Shown: piece after piece, positions 30,501-40,320 of the stretch
How the letters are laid out: every line of letters starts with the position of its first letter
Numbering within the stretch: the stretch's first letter is position 1
Source: Bacteroidia bacterium
Lineage (GTDB): Bacteria > Bacteroidota > Bacteroidia > Bacteroidales > Prolixibacteraceae
Direction of reading: 5' to 3'
DNA: 64,000 nt
Assembly: GCA_025358025.1 (NCBI GenBank)
Contig: JANYKW010000087.1
Span: forward strand, 62,001-126,000
Notes under the pieces: model-generated
What the model saw: only the letters and a program-made list of their open reading frames with translations
What the model was told of the DNA's origin: nothing
Database searches by the model: none
Translations under genes and position numbers: made by a program

Positions 30501-31220
30501 TCAACCTCTTTCTTCGATGTGGTAATGGATGTGACGGATTTTCATCCAGTGGAATGCAGCAAGGTCGGCCGCAGGACCAATGAGCCGGTTCCATAGATGG
30601 TATTTTGATTTTCCGGCGATACGCGGAAAGTGGTTAACCGGAACAGCGCAGACTTTGCCACCTTCAAGCAAAACCAGGGCTGGTAAAAAACGGTGCATCC
30701 CTTTGAAGAATGGAATTTTCCTTGCCATCTCCGACCTGATTATTTTTAGGGGACAGCCGGTATCGGCGATACCATCACCGGTAACGGTGCTTCTGATAGC
30801 ATTGGCAAGGGAAGAAGAGAGCTTTTTTAAAGGACCGTCCTTCCGTTCTGACCGGATGCCAGTCACAAGATCATGGCCGTCCAATGAATTCAGCAGCAGT
30901 TCAAAATCTTCCGGAGCAGTTTGCATGTCTGCATCAATGTAACCGATCAGTGGAGTTCTTGCCTCGTCGAATCCGGCTTTGAGTGCGGTACTAAGCCCGC
31001 TGTTATTCTTTAACCGGATAAATTGAAACCGTTCGTTTATGTTGCACACCTGCCTGATGATGTTTGTGCTTTGATCGGTTGAACCATCATCGACAAACAG
31101 GACACAGGCATTCCATTTTGAAATTTCCATAAATGCGGAGAGCCTTGTAGCCAGCGAATTCAGGTTTTCCGCTTCATTATAAAGAGGGACAATGATAGTC
31201 AGATCGAAAGAGTGCTCCAT
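30501..31220 (-). CDS. GT2 family glycosyltransferase (polyprenyl-phosphate sugar synthase type)
   Basis: LTIIVPLYNEAENLNSL, LFVDDGSTDQST, GYIDADMQTAPEDFELL; start trimmed. Confidence 0.92.
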   Translation of the reverse strand: MEHSFDLTIIVPLYNEAENLNSLATRLSAFMEISKWNACVLFVDDGSTDQSTNIIRQVCNINERFQFIRLKNNSGLSTALKAGFDEARTPLIGYIDADMQTAPEDFELLLNSLDGHDLVTGIRSERKDGPLKKLSSSLANAIRSTVTGDGIADTGCPLKIIRSEMARKIPFFKGMHRFLPALVLLEGGKVCAVPVNHFPRIAGKSKYHLWNRLIGPAADLAAFHWMKIRHIHYHIEERG

Positions 31221-31335
31221 ATTTTGTAAGATTCGCGGTTCAACTGAACAGATAAACAGCTCAAAAGATGACAAAGGATGTGGTCAGGTGAAACGTATTA
31301 GTAAAGGTATAAAATTTAGCTATCAAAATTTTGAG

Positions 31336-31343
31336 TATCTTTG
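31336..31343 (+). promoter_or_regulatory. Bacteroidota -7 element TATCTTTG for lepA
   Basis: Exact TAnnTTTG, 47 nt upstream of the ATG at 31391. Confidence 0.5.
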
Positions 31344-31390
31344 CCTTGAATTATTTTTAATTGAAGTACAGATTATCAAGTATATAAGGA

Positions 31391-33187
31391 ATGTCAAACA
31401 TGAATAACACCCGAAATTTCTGCATCATTGCCCACATTGACCATGGGAAGAGTACGCTGGCCGACCGTCTGCTTGAGATGACCTCGACGATTAATGCGCG
31501 TGACATGGAGGCTCAGGTGTTGGACGACATGGATCTGGAGAAGGAGCGGGGTATCACCATCAAGAGCCATGCGATCCAGATGGAATATTTCCACCATGGG
31601 GAGAAGTTTCTGCTAAATCTCATCGATACACCGGGGCATGTTGACTTTTCATACGAAGTTTCAAGGTCTATTGCTGCCTGTGAAGGTGCTTTGCTTATCA
31701 TTGATGCAACCCAGGGGATACAGGCACAGACCATTTCTAACCTTTATCTGGCCATTGAGCACGATCTCGAGATCATTCCGATCTTAAACAAGATGGATCT
31801 TCCCAATGCTATGCCAGAGGTAGTAGAAGATCAGATCATTGAATTGACAGGTTGCAAAAGGTCCACAATCATCAGGGCCTCCGGAAAAACCGGTGATGGC
31901 GTTGCCGAGATTTTGGAGCGCATTTTAACCGATATACCTGCACCGGCCGGAGATCCTGACGCACCGCTGCAGGCTTTGATTTTCGACTCGGTATTCAATC
32001 AGTTCCGTGGGGTTATTGCCTACTTTAAAGTTGCAAACGGCACAGTCCGAAAAGGTGATCCGGTCAAGTTTATAGCTGCCGATAAGCAATATGTCGTCGA
32101 TGAGGTAGGCGTATTGAAGATGGGGCTGGAAATCAGGGATGAGTTAAGTGCCGGAGATGTAGGATACATTATCTGCGGGATCAAGTCAGCGCGCGAGATC
32201 AAGGTCGGGGATACCATTACCCATGTGAAAAATCCCTGCAGTTCTATGATCTCTGGATTCGAAGAGGTGAAGCCAATGGTCTTTGCGGGGGTATATCCAA
32301 TCGACAGTGAAGACTATGAAGATCTCCGCAATGCCATGGAGAAACTACAGCTCAACGACGCATCGCTGACCTATGTCCCGGAATCCTCCATGGCACTGGG
32401 TTTTGGTTTCCGATGTGGCTTCCTTGGTTTATTGCATATGGAGATTGTTCAGGAACGTCTTGACCGCGAGTTCGACATGAATGTGATTACAACAGTTCCC
32501 AACGTTTCGTACATGGTTACCACCAGGGCCGGAGAGGTCTTTGAAGTGTACAATCCCGCAGGATTGCCTGAGGCTACGCTAATTGAACAGATTGAAGAGC
32601 CATTTATCCATGCGCAGATCATCACCCGGTCAGAATACATTGGATCGATCATGACGCTGTGCCTTGAGAAGCGGGGGATGATGACCAAACAGGATTACCT
32701 GACAGCCGACCGGGCAGAACTCTCTTTTGATATGCCCCTGGGAGAGATTGTTATCGATTTTTACGACAAACTGAAAAGTATATCAAAAGGCTATGCCTCT
32801 TTTGATTACCACATTACGGGTTATCGCCCAGCCAAACTGGTTAAGCTCGATATCTTACTCAACAGCGAACCGGTGGATGCCCTTTCAACCTTGTTACATG
32901 TCGACAATGCCTATAACTTTGGACGAAGAATATGTGAAAAACTGAAGGAACTGATACCCAGACAGCAATACGATGTAGCCATTCAGGGAGCCATCGGGGC
33001 TAAAATCATCTCCAGAGAAACCGTCAAAGCGGTACGCAAGGATGTAACGGCCAAATGTTATGGGGGTGATATCACCAGAAAGCGTAAACTGCTGGACAAG
33101 CAGAAAAAAGGCAAGAAGCGGATGAAGCAGATTGGCAACGTGGAAGTTCCTCAGAAAGCATTTTTGGCAGTGCTGAAATTGGACTAG
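31391..33187 (+). CDS. lepA: Elongation factor 4 (LepA)
   Basis: [39 protein letters not shown], LepA C-terminal domain. Confidence 0.97.
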   Translation: MSNMNNTRNFCIIAHIDHGKSTLADRLLEMTSTINARDMEAQVLDDMDLEKERGITIKSHAIQMEYFHHGEKFLLNLIDTPGHVDFSYEVSRSIAACEGALLIIDATQGIQAQTISNLYLAIEHDLEIIPILNKMDLPNAMPEVVEDQIIELTGCKRSTIIRASGKTGDGVAEILERILTDIPAPAGDPDAPLQALIFDSVFNQFRGVIAYFKVANGTVRKGDPVKFIAADKQYVVDEVGVLKMGLEIRDELSAGDVGYIICGIKSAREIKVGDTITHVKNPCSSMISGFEEVKPMVFAGVYPIDSEDYEDLRNAMEKLQLNDASLTYVPESSMALGFGFRCGFLGLLHMEIVQERLDREFDMNVITTVPNVSYMVTTRAGEVFEVYNPAGLPEATLIEQIEEPFIHAQIITRSEYIGSIMTLCLEKRGMMTKQDYLTADRAELSFDMPLGEIVIDFYDKLKSISKGYASFDYHITGYRPAKLVKLDILLNSEPVDALSTLLHVDNAYNFGRRICEKLKELIPRQQYDVAIQGAIGAKIISRETVKAVRKDVTAKCYGGDITRKRKLLDKQKKGKKRMKQIGNVEVPQKAFLAVLKLD

Positions 33188-33188
33188 G

Positions 33189-33293
33189 GAGATATGAGAT
33201 ATGAGATATGAGATATGAGACATGACATAAGACGAGAGTTGTAACGAAAATAACTCTCATCTTATGTCTTATATCTCATATCTTATCTCTCTC
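33189..33293. repeat. GATATGA word array forming a long imperfect hairpin between convergent genes
   Basis: (GAGATAT)n at 33189-33240 and an inverted AACTCTCATCTTATGTCTTATATCTCATATCTTATCTC arm at 33252 onward; 11-nt loop; fills the lepA/response-regulator spacer. Confidence 0.8.
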
Positions 33294-33979
33294 TAAATAA
33301 TCAGCTTGTAGCCCTTCCCGTGGATATTGATGATCTCGATACCCTCCTCATCTTTCAGATGTTTTCTCAGCTTGGTGATATAGACATCCATGCTACGGGC
33401 ATTGAAATAGTTGTCGTCTACCCAGATGGTTTTCAGGGCATAGTTGCGTTCCAGCACCTTATTGGCATTCACACAAAGCAACCGAAGCAACTCAGACTCT
33501 TTGGTTGTCAGTTTTGTGGTGTCATTAACATCCGAAAGGGTTTGTTTTCTGGCATCGAAAGTAAAGCGGCCAAGGGCAAAGATAACCTGGGTATTATCTG
33601 CTTCACCCAAGGTCCTTCTTAATATGGCTTCGATGCGGAAGATAAGCTCTTCCATACTGAAAGGTTTGGTCATATAGTCGTCGGCACCAATGCGAAATCC
33701 TTCGATTACATCCTCTTTCATATTTTTCGCTGTAAGAAAAATGATCGGTATTTCACTGTTAATCATCCGGACGTCTTTAGCCAAAGTGAAACCATCTTTT
33801 TTTGGCATCATCACATCAAAAATACAAAGGTCGTACTGATTTTTCTGGAATCCTTTAAAAGCAGCATCTCCATCGGGATAAAGGTCTGTATCGTAGCCTT
33901 TTGCAATTAAATATTCTCTGAGCAATGATCCCAGATTTTCATCATCTTCACTTAAGATAATTCTCATCTTCTTTTCCAT
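33293..33979 (-). CDS. OmpR/PhoB-family response regulator
   Basis: MRIILSEDDENLGSLL, FDVMMPKKDG, LTAKN receiver motifs; winged-helix C-terminus RSMDVYITKLRKHLKDEEGIEIINIHGKGYKL. Confidence 0.94.
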   Translation of the reverse strand: MEKKMRIILSEDDENLGSLLREYLIAKGYDTDLYPDGDAAFKGFQKNQYDLCIFDVMMPKKDGFTLAKDVRMINSEIPIIFLTAKNMKEDVIEGFRIGADDYMTKPFSMEELIFRIEAILRRTLGEADNTQVIFALGRFTFDARKQTLSDVNDTTKLTTKESELLRLLCVNANKVLERNYALKTIWVDDNYFNARSMDVYITKLRKHLKDEEGIEIINIHGKGYKLII

Positions 33980-33983
33980 AATG

Positions 33984-35507
33984 TTATTCTATTTTGATGA
34001 TAGGGAAATAGATCCTGAATTTGGTACCTTTCCCAACTGTACTTTCCACTTTAATTTTTCCATGGTGCTCTTCTACGATGCGTTTGACGTAGGAAAGACC
34101 CAGCCCGAACCCTTTCACGTTATGCACGTTTCCGGTAGGTATACGGTAAAAGCGTTCAAATATCTGGTTTAAATTTTCTTTTGAAATTCCTATCCCATAA
34201 TCCTTGATTTGAACAATTACCCAGTTGCTTTTGTTTTCAGTCAGAATTTCAATCCTGGGGATATCTTTGCTGTATTTTTCAGCATTATCCAGCAGATTGA
34301 AAATCAAGTTTGTAATATGTACTTCATCCCCGCGGATCAATGAATTTTCTGCCAAAAGGGAAGATTCCAGGGTACCGTTGGCGATTGTTACACGGATCTC
34401 AAAATTGGATGCAGCTTGTGAAACGATTTGGTTAAGGTCGATTTCAGTAAATTTTAATTTCAACTTTCCTTCGTTGAAAACCGCCATTTGAAGTACTTTT
34501 TCGACCTGGCTGCTTAATCTTTTGCTCTCGTCAAAAATAACCCCCGAGATATGGTCGATGGTTGAAGGTGAATGAACCAAAGAATTGTCCTTCAGCATCT
34601 GGGATGCCAGTGATATCGTTGAAATCGGAGTCTTCAACTCATGTGTCATGTTGTTAATGAAATCGTTTTTAATTTGAGATAACTTTTTCTGACGCAGAAT
34701 GATCTGAAGGGTAAAAACAAAGATTCCGATAATGATAAGGGTCAGCAAAAGGGATGGAAGAACAAAATTCGAAATGGCTTTGATCTGTTGTGCATGTTGA
34801 TCGGGAAAGTATACAAACAGAAAATCCGGTCTCGGAGATGTCTGGTCGTAAAATAGTGGTGTTTTGTATTCTCTTGTTCCTTTGAGAGGGCTGTAATCCG
34901 GATCCCCGGCAACCTTCTCTGTTTTCCCCTTGAAAGAGGTCTTGACACAATATTTGAACGGGAGGAAGATGTCTTTTTCTTTTAACTCTATGTCGAGTGA
35001 TTGCCGTATATCCATTTCTATCCTGTTCTGGACTTTCATCTCTGATCTTTCAAGCATATAGCTCTGGAACCGGAGATCCTGCGATTGTTTCTCCCTGCGC
35101 CTGTTGTAGGAGCTCTGCATACTGGGGATGATTATATTCTGAGATTTTCTTATCTCAAAGCTGCCATTTGAGTTTCTTACGGCACTGCTGTTATAGGAGA
35201 CGGACAGTTCTCCAGAACGTCCCAGTTTTTTCAGTGATTCGGAAGGGTCTGAATTTGGATAAAGGCTTAGTCCACCGGATGATATGACTTCAGGAATATA
35301 ATATTTTGCATCCAGTTCATAAAAAAGCTTGATTTCCTGAAAATCGAGCATGTCACTGACATCCGAGAGTGCTCTGTTGACAATAAAATTGAAGTCTTTC
35401 TCTTGAAGTTTTGCAGTTTTATTGATGGTGATTAATTGAACCCATACCATGGCGGCCACGGCAATGGCCATCACAGTAGCGAGAATATTGATCATCTTTT
35501 TGCTCAT
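33984..35507 (-). CDS. Membrane sensor histidine kinase
   Basis: FINNMTHELKTPISTISLASQML H-box, NLLDNAEKYS N-box, GIGISKENLNQIFERFYR, GFGLGLSYVKRI; upstream of the response regulator. Confidence 0.95.
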   Translation of the reverse strand: MSKKMINILATVMAIAVAAMVWVQLITINKTAKLQEKDFNFIVNRALSDVSDMLDFQEIKLFYELDAKYYIPEVISSGGLSLYPNSDPSESLKKLGRSGELSVSYNSSAVRNSNGSFEIRKSQNIIIPSMQSSYNRRREKQSQDLRFQSYMLERSEMKVQNRIEMDIRQSLDIELKEKDIFLPFKYCVKTSFKGKTEKVAGDPDYSPLKGTREYKTPLFYDQTSPRPDFLFVYFPDQHAQQIKAISNFVLPSLLLTLIIIGIFVFTLQIILRQKKLSQIKNDFINNMTHELKTPISTISLASQMLKDNSLVHSPSTIDHISGVIFDESKRLSSQVEKVLQMAVFNEGKLKLKFTEIDLNQIVSQAASNFEIRVTIANGTLESSLLAENSLIRGDEVHITNLIFNLLDNAEKYSKDIPRIEILTENKSNWVIVQIKDYGIGISKENLNQIFERFYRIPTGNVHNVKGFGLGLSYVKRIVEEHHGKIKVESTVGKGTKFRIYFPIIKIE

Positions 35508-35575
35508 AAAGCAAAGATAGAGTTAATAATCTGTTGAGTGAAAAATCATTAACAATTTTTAACAGCAAACAGCAG

Positions 35576-35807
35576 TAAGTTATTAGCTATTAGCTTTTAG
35601 CAATTAGCTTTTAGCTATTAGCCTTTAGTGGAAAGCTTTTAGCAATTGGCTTTTGGACTTTAGCAGTATGATGCAAGCAGTTGGCTGATTGTGTTAGGCC
35701 TGTTCTGATCTGGTAACTACAGGAAGGGTGGGTTAATAGGGAAATCTACTTACAAAGAGTAAGCTAAAAGCTAACAGCTAATAGCTAAAAGCTTGAAGCT
35801 AATAACT
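35576..35807. repeat. TTAGCTATTAGC word array with distal inverted copy
   Basis: Left TTATTAGCTATTAGCTTTTAGCAATTAGCTTTTAGCTATTAGCC (35580 onward) and right inverted AAGCTAAAAGCTAACAGCTAATAGCTAAAAGCTTGAAGCTAATAA (35761 onward). Confidence 0.8.
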
Positions 35808-36539
35808 CTCTTCCGGGCTTAATTTCTCCAGGGCCTGCTGCGCAGCATTTTGCTGGGCTTCTTTCTTTGAATAACCTTCGCCGGTACCCATCACTTTCCC
35901 ATCAATGCAGGCCTCTGATACAAAAGGCATTTTTTCTGAACCGGGATCGGGATTGTTGACAGTTTTAAATTCTACTTCCTGTTTGATCTTTTGTCCCCAT
36001 TCGATCAGCTGGCTTTTGAAGTTGTTATCTACATTCTCCATTTCCCGGATGTCAACGTGTTGGTTGAAGACTTTTTTTATTACAAATTGCCTGGCAACAG
36101 CATACCCGCTGTCAAGGTAAATTGCCCCTATAAAAGCCTCCAGCAGATCTCCGTAAAGGTGGCTTGATTCACTCACTGAACTGGCATTGGATACAACATA
36201 TTTGTTTAGTCCCATCTTAAAGGTAAGCTGGGTCAAAAAGCTTCTGTTGACAACCCGGGATCTTAGCTGTGTCAGAAATCCTTCGTCCTTAAACGGAAAA
36301 CGGTTATAAAGATATTCTGCAACAATGGTGCCGAGAACTGCATCACCCAGGTATTCAAGGCGTTCATTGTTAACTATATTCCCCATTTTATCGACATAGG
36401 AGGCCGATTTGTGTATAAAGGCAATATGGTAAAGTTTGAATTTTAGGGGACAATGGCCTGTCAGGTTTTTGATAAACGAATAAAACTCTTTTCTAGGGGA
36501 AGAAAAGAGTTTTATCATATATATCAGATTCCTGATCAC
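35799..36539 (-). CDS. rnc: Ribonuclease III
   Basis: NNERLEYLGDAVLGTIVAEYLY, DLLEAFIGAIYLD, C-terminal dsRBD (GYSKKEAQQNAAQQALEKL). Confidence 0.96.
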   Translation of the reverse strand: MIRNLIYMIKLFSSPRKEFYSFIKNLTGHCPLKFKLYHIAFIHKSASYVDKMGNIVNNERLEYLGDAVLGTIVAEYLYNRFPFKDEGFLTQLRSRVVNRSFLTQLTFKMGLNKYVVSNASSVSESSHLYGDLLEAFIGAIYLDSGYAVARQFVIKKVFNQHVDIREMENVDNNFKSQLIEWGQKIKQEVEFKTVNNPDPGSEKMPFVSEACIDGKVMGTGEGYSKKEAQQNAAQQALEKLSPEESY

Positions 36540-36542
36540 TTA

Positions 36543-37793
36543 CTAACTAAGTTTTTTGAAGATAACTGTACCGTTATGGCCGCCAAAACCAAAAGTATTG
36601 CTTAAAGCATAATCGATATTTCGTGATTTTGCCTTGTTGAAGGTGAAATCAATTTTCGGATCAACTTCATCATCAAGATCAAATTGGTTGATGGTGGGTG
36701 GAACAATACTGTATTTCATAGCAAGAATGCATGCTATGGCTTCGACTGCTCCTGCAGCTCCCAGCAAGTGACCCGTCATGGACTTGGTCGCACTGACAGC
36801 AACTTTGTAGGTGTGATCTCCGAAAACTGTTTTGATCGCTTTGGGCTCGGCGATGTCGCCTAAACCAGTCGAAGTACCATGAACATTGATGTAGTCAATA
36901 TCTTCAGGTTGAAGACCTGCATCGCTAAGTGCCCTTTTCATAACAAGTGCTGCACCGCCGCCTTCGGGATCAGGAGCTGTCATATGGTAGGCATCCGTTG
37001 ACATTCCTCCGCCAACCAGTTCTGCCCAAATGGTAGCTCCGCGAGCGATGGCATGTTCGTACTCTTCGAGGATCAGTGCACCTGCACCTTCACCCATTAC
37101 AAATCCATCCCTGTCTTTGTCGAACGGTCGTGACGCAGTTGCAGGATCATCGTTTCGGGTAGATAATGCACGCATGGCATTAAAACCTCCGACCCCTGCC
37201 TGTGTAATGGCCGCTTCTGATCCGCCTGCAATAAAAATGTTGGCTTTACCTAAACGAATGTAGGTGGCAGCATCTATCATGGCGTGGGTTGCGGAGGCAC
37301 AAGCAGTGACTGTAGTAATGGTTGGACCTCTGAACCCATATTGCATGGCTATATTCCCGCTGGCCATATTGGCTATCATCTTGGGGATAAAGAAGGGGGA
37401 AAACCTGGGATTGTCCGGGTTGCTATTGAAATCGGTTACAGACTGAAAGAATGTATCCAATCCGCCAATACCTGCTCCCCAAATAACACCTACCTCATCC
37501 TTGTCGATTTTGGTAAGGTCTAATCCGGAGTTTTCAATGGCTTGCGCCGCAGCGATATAGGCATATTGTGCGTACATATCGTGTTTTTGCACCTCTTTCC
37601 GATCCAGGTAATCATTGGGATCGAAATTTTTAATTTCGCATGCAAATCTGGTTTTGAATTTGGAGGCATCAAAACGAGTAATGGGGCCTGCACCGCTGAC
37701 CCCATTCCTTAGGCCTTCCCAAAATTCTTCAACATTTTTGCCAAGCGGGTTGATTGTGCCTAAACCGGTTACAACAACGCGTTTTAATTCCAT
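36543..37793 (-). CDS. fabF: Beta-ketoacyl-ACP synthase II
   Basis: RRVVVTGLGTINPLGKNVEEFW-type start, TTVTACASATHAM active-site Cys, NVHGTSTGLGD, SMTGHLLGAAG. Confidence 0.97.
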   Translation of the reverse strand: MELKRVVVTGLGTINPLGKNVEEFWEGLRNGVSGAGPITRFDASKFKTRFACEIKNFDPNDYLDRKEVQKHDMYAQYAYIAAAQAIENSGLDLTKIDKDEVGVIWGAGIGGLDTFFQSVTDFNSNPDNPRFSPFFIPKMIANMASGNIAMQYGFRGPTITTVTACASATHAMIDAATYIRLGKANIFIAGGSEAAITQAGVGGFNAMRALSTRNDDPATASRPFDKDRDGFVMGEGAGALILEEYEHAIARGATIWAELVGGGMSTDAYHMTAPDPEGGGAALVMKRALSDAGLQPEDIDYINVHGTSTGLGDIAEPKAIKTVFGDHTYKVAVSATKSMTGHLLGAAGAVEAIACILAMKYSIVPPTINQFDLDDEVDPKIDFTFNKAKSRNIDYALSNTFGFGGHNGTVIFKKLS

Positions 37794-37820
37794 ATTGATT
37801 TTTAAGACCTTACTGATTTG

Positions 37821-38057
37821 TTACTTCGCGTTCTCAGTGATGTAGGTAATAGCGTCACCTACTGTGCCGATTTTTTCTGCTTGATCATCAGGGATAGCAA
37901 TACCAAATTCTTTTTCGAATTCCATGATTAACTCAACAGTGTCCAAAGAATCTGCGCCTAAATCGTTTGTGAAAGACGCTTCGTTGGTTACTTCACTTTC
38001 GTCAACACCTAGTTTATCAACAATGATTGCTTTTACCTTAGCCGTCATGTCAGACAT
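37821..38057 (-). CDS. acpP: Acyl carrier protein
   Basis: [28 protein letters not shown] phosphopantetheine site. Confidence 0.97.
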   Translation of the reverse strand: MSDMTAKVKAIIVDKLGVDESEVTNEASFTNDLGADSLDTVELIMEFEKEFGIAIPDDQAEKIGTVGDAITYITENAK

Positions 38058-38252
38058 AATTTTTTAATTTTACTGGTTACTATTTATAAATTTACACACT
38101 GAGTTTCTCAGCGAGCGCAAAGAAACGAAGAAACAAAAATATCTTCCAAATATTTGGTGAAGAATGTATCAGTTTTGATATCAAATTCATCGCATTCTAA
38201 TTTAGGTTGAACAATATAGTCGAAAGTTCGAATAATATTTCATTGTAAGTAA

Positions 38253-38834
38253 TTGAATATGAAGAAAATAGTCATACTTGCTTCGGGTTCTGGATCAAAT
38301 GCGGAGAATATTATTCGTTATTTCACAAATCATCCTTCCATCCTTGCCGACTCTGTATGGAGTAATAAACAGGATGCTTTTGTATTGGAAAGAGCTGAAA
38401 GACTGAATGTAGAAGCTCATCACTTTACAAGAAAAGAGTTAAATGAGACCGATCAGTTGTTAATCGAATTTAGGAAAAGAGAGATAGATCTGATTGTATT
38501 GGCAGGATTTTTACTCCTGCTACCACAAAAATTCGTCCGGGAATTCCTGGTTGTCAATATACATCCTGCACTTTTGCCTGCCTATGGTGGAAAAGGGATG
38601 TATGGCGAAAATGTTCATAGGGCAGTTTTGGCAAACAGAGAGACAGAATCAGGCATTACAATTCATTTGGTTGATGAGGTATATGATCATGGCAAAATAT
38701 TGTTCAGGGCAAAATGTCCGGTAGATTTTCAGGATACCCCCGAATCCCTGGCAGCCAAAATTCATGTGTTGGAGATGGAGCATTTTCCGCGGACCATTGA
38801 AGCTTTGCTTTTGGGAAGTACTTCGAGTACTTAG
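38253..38834 (+). CDS. purN: Phosphoribosylglycinamide formyltransferase
   Basis: IVILASGSGSNAENIIRYF, VNIHPALLPAYGGKGMYG, GITIHLVDEVYDHGKIL. Confidence 0.95.
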   Translation: MNMKKIVILASGSGSNAENIIRYFTNHPSILADSVWSNKQDAFVLERAERLNVEAHHFTRKELNETDQLLIEFRKREIDLIVLAGFLLLLPQKFVREFLVVNIHPALLPAYGGKGMYGENVHRAVLANRETESGITIHLVDEVYDHGKILFRAKCPVDFQDTPESLAAKIHVLEMEHFPRTIEALLLGSTSST

Positions 38835-38985
38835 AGTACTTTGAGTTGGGAGTACTTCGAGTTGGGAGTAGTTAGAGTTAAGAGACCTTCTGGTACATGG
38901 AGCATTTTGCCTCAATGATTATATGTTCGGAGTCCACCACTTGAAGTACTTGAAGTACTTGAAGTACTCGAAGTACTTTTTTTTA
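38816..38985 (+). repeat. AGTACTT word-array element, copy 1 (with conserved core)
   Basis: AAGTACTTCGAGTACTTAGAGTACTTTGAGT at left; core AATGATTATATGTTCGGAGTCCAC; inverted array ACTTGAAGTACTTGAAGTACTTGAAGTACTCGAAGTACTT then T8. Confidence 0.85.
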
Positions 38986-38987
38986 CG

Positions 38988-38995
38988 TATATTTG
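38988..38995 (+). promoter_or_regulatory. Bacteroidota -7 element TATATTTG for the S66 peptidase gene
   Basis: Exact TAnnTTTG immediately 3' of repeat copy 1, 17 nt upstream of the ATG at 39013. Confidence 0.5.
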
Positions 38996-39012
38996 GTATA
39001 AACATCTAAATT

Positions 39013-39924
39013 ATGAACTACCCCACATTCTTACAGCCAGGAGACAAAATAGCCATGGTTTCCGCGGCTGGGAAAGTTAACAGGGAGCCAGTCGAGAAGG
39101 CAAAGAAATTGTTGGAAGACGAGAAATTTGTGGTCGGGATTGGTGCGCATGCTTTCGATGCCTTCCATATATTTGCAGGTACTGATACTGACAGGGCGGA
39201 GGATTTGCAAAAGGCGCTTGATGATCCTGAAGTGAAGGCCATTTTCTTCACCCGCGGAGGTTATGGATCTTTTCGGACATTGGTTCAAATAAATTGGTCA
39301 GGTTTTTTTAATTATCCGAAATGGTTGGTAGGTTTCAGTGATATCACCGTATTTCATTCCTATCTTTCTGTTAGAGAAATGATCTCCGTACACGGTGTTA
39401 TGCCGGCATTCTATTTCGAAAATGGGGTAAGAACAGATAGTCTGGATCGTTTGCTGGATGTGCTAAGAGGTAAAGTAAATGAATATCAGCTAGATGCACA
39501 CAGAAATAACCGGACAGGAAAAAGTCAGGGAATTCTTGTTGGTGGTAATTTGTCCGTACTGCTAAGTTTAAGGGGTACGCCGCTTGATCAATCATTTGAC
39601 GGGAAAGTTCTTTTTATTGAGGATATTTTAGAATACGATTACCACATAGACAGGATTATGATGAACCTGTTGTATGGAGGGGCATTGGCTAATCTGGCCG
39701 GTTTGATTGTCGGCTATTTTTCTGACACAAAAACCGGCAGTACTCCCTTTGGGCTAAGTGCACTTGAGATAATCGGTGAGGCAGTTACCGGATATGATTA
39801 CCCGGTTGTATACGGTTTTCCTGCAGGACACGAGCTGCCAAACTATCCATTGATCATGGGGAAGGAGATTTCGCTGGATGTATCGGAAAATGAAGTCCTG
39901 ATCAGACAAACGCATTCAATGTAA
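39013..39924 (+). CDS. LD-carboxypeptidase (peptidase S66 family)
   Basis: LQPGDKIAMVSAAGKV, FTRGGYGSFRTL, LVGFSDITVFHSYL, GILVGGNLSVLLSLRGTP. Confidence 0.93.
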   Translation: MNYPTFLQPGDKIAMVSAAGKVNREPVEKAKKLLEDEKFVVGIGAHAFDAFHIFAGTDTDRAEDLQKALDDPEVKAIFFTRGGYGSFRTLVQINWSGFFNYPKWLVGFSDITVFHSYLSVREMISVHGVMPAFYFENGVRTDSLDRLLDVLRGKVNEYQLDAHRNNRTGKSQGILVGGNLSVLLSLRGTPLDQSFDGKVLFIEDILEYDYHIDRIMMNLLYGGALANLAGLIVGYFSDTKTGSTPFGLSALEIIGEAVTGYDYPVVYGFPAGHELPNYPLIMGKEISLDVSENEVLIRQTHSM

Positions 39925-39930
39925 CCAGAG

Positions 39931-40320
39931 ATGAAAAATGGGCCGGAAAAAAATTCAGACTTAGATGATGCAGGTAGGAGAGGTGAGGAGATGGCACGCG
40001 AATATTTGGTTGCAAAGGGATACAACATTTTGGACTTTAACTGGCATCATGGGCACAAGGAGATAGATATTGTTGCAAGACAAGGGGATGAAATCGTGGT
40101 TGTCGAGGTGAAAACCAGAGCGGAAAATTATGCCGAAGAACCTTGGGCGGCAGTAACTAACTTCAAAATCAGAAATATTGTTGAGGTAGCTGATGCCTGG
40201 CTGAGGATACACAAAGTCGATCTTGAAGCCAGGTTTGATGTGATCTCTATCCTGTTAAAAAAGGATGGAAGCTATTCGCTTGAACATTTTGAAGGGGCAT
40301 TTTTGCCACCTGTAAATTGA
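39931..40320 (+). CDS. YraN family (UPF0102) endonuclease-like protein
   Basis: GRRGEEMAREYLVAKGYNILDFNWHHGHKEIDIVARQGDEIVVVEVKTR. Confidence 0.93.
   Translation: MKNGPEKNSDLDDAGRRGEEMAREYLVAKGYNILDFNWHHGHKEIDIVARQGDEIVVVEVKTRAENYAEEPWAAVTNFKIRNIVEVADAWLRIHKVDLEARFDVISILLKKDGSYSLEHFEGAFLPPVN

Noticed and set aside
33072-33260. Minus-strand ORF translating the GATATGA array (SYLISHISYL repeats)
   Set aside because: Overlaps lepA antisense and the hairpin; repetitive peptide is an artefact of the DNA repeat.
38146-38185. Palindromes CCAAATATTTGG and TTTGATATCAAA between acpP and purN
   Set aside because: AT-rich 12-mers in an AT-rich divergent spacer; too weak to call operators without comparative data.
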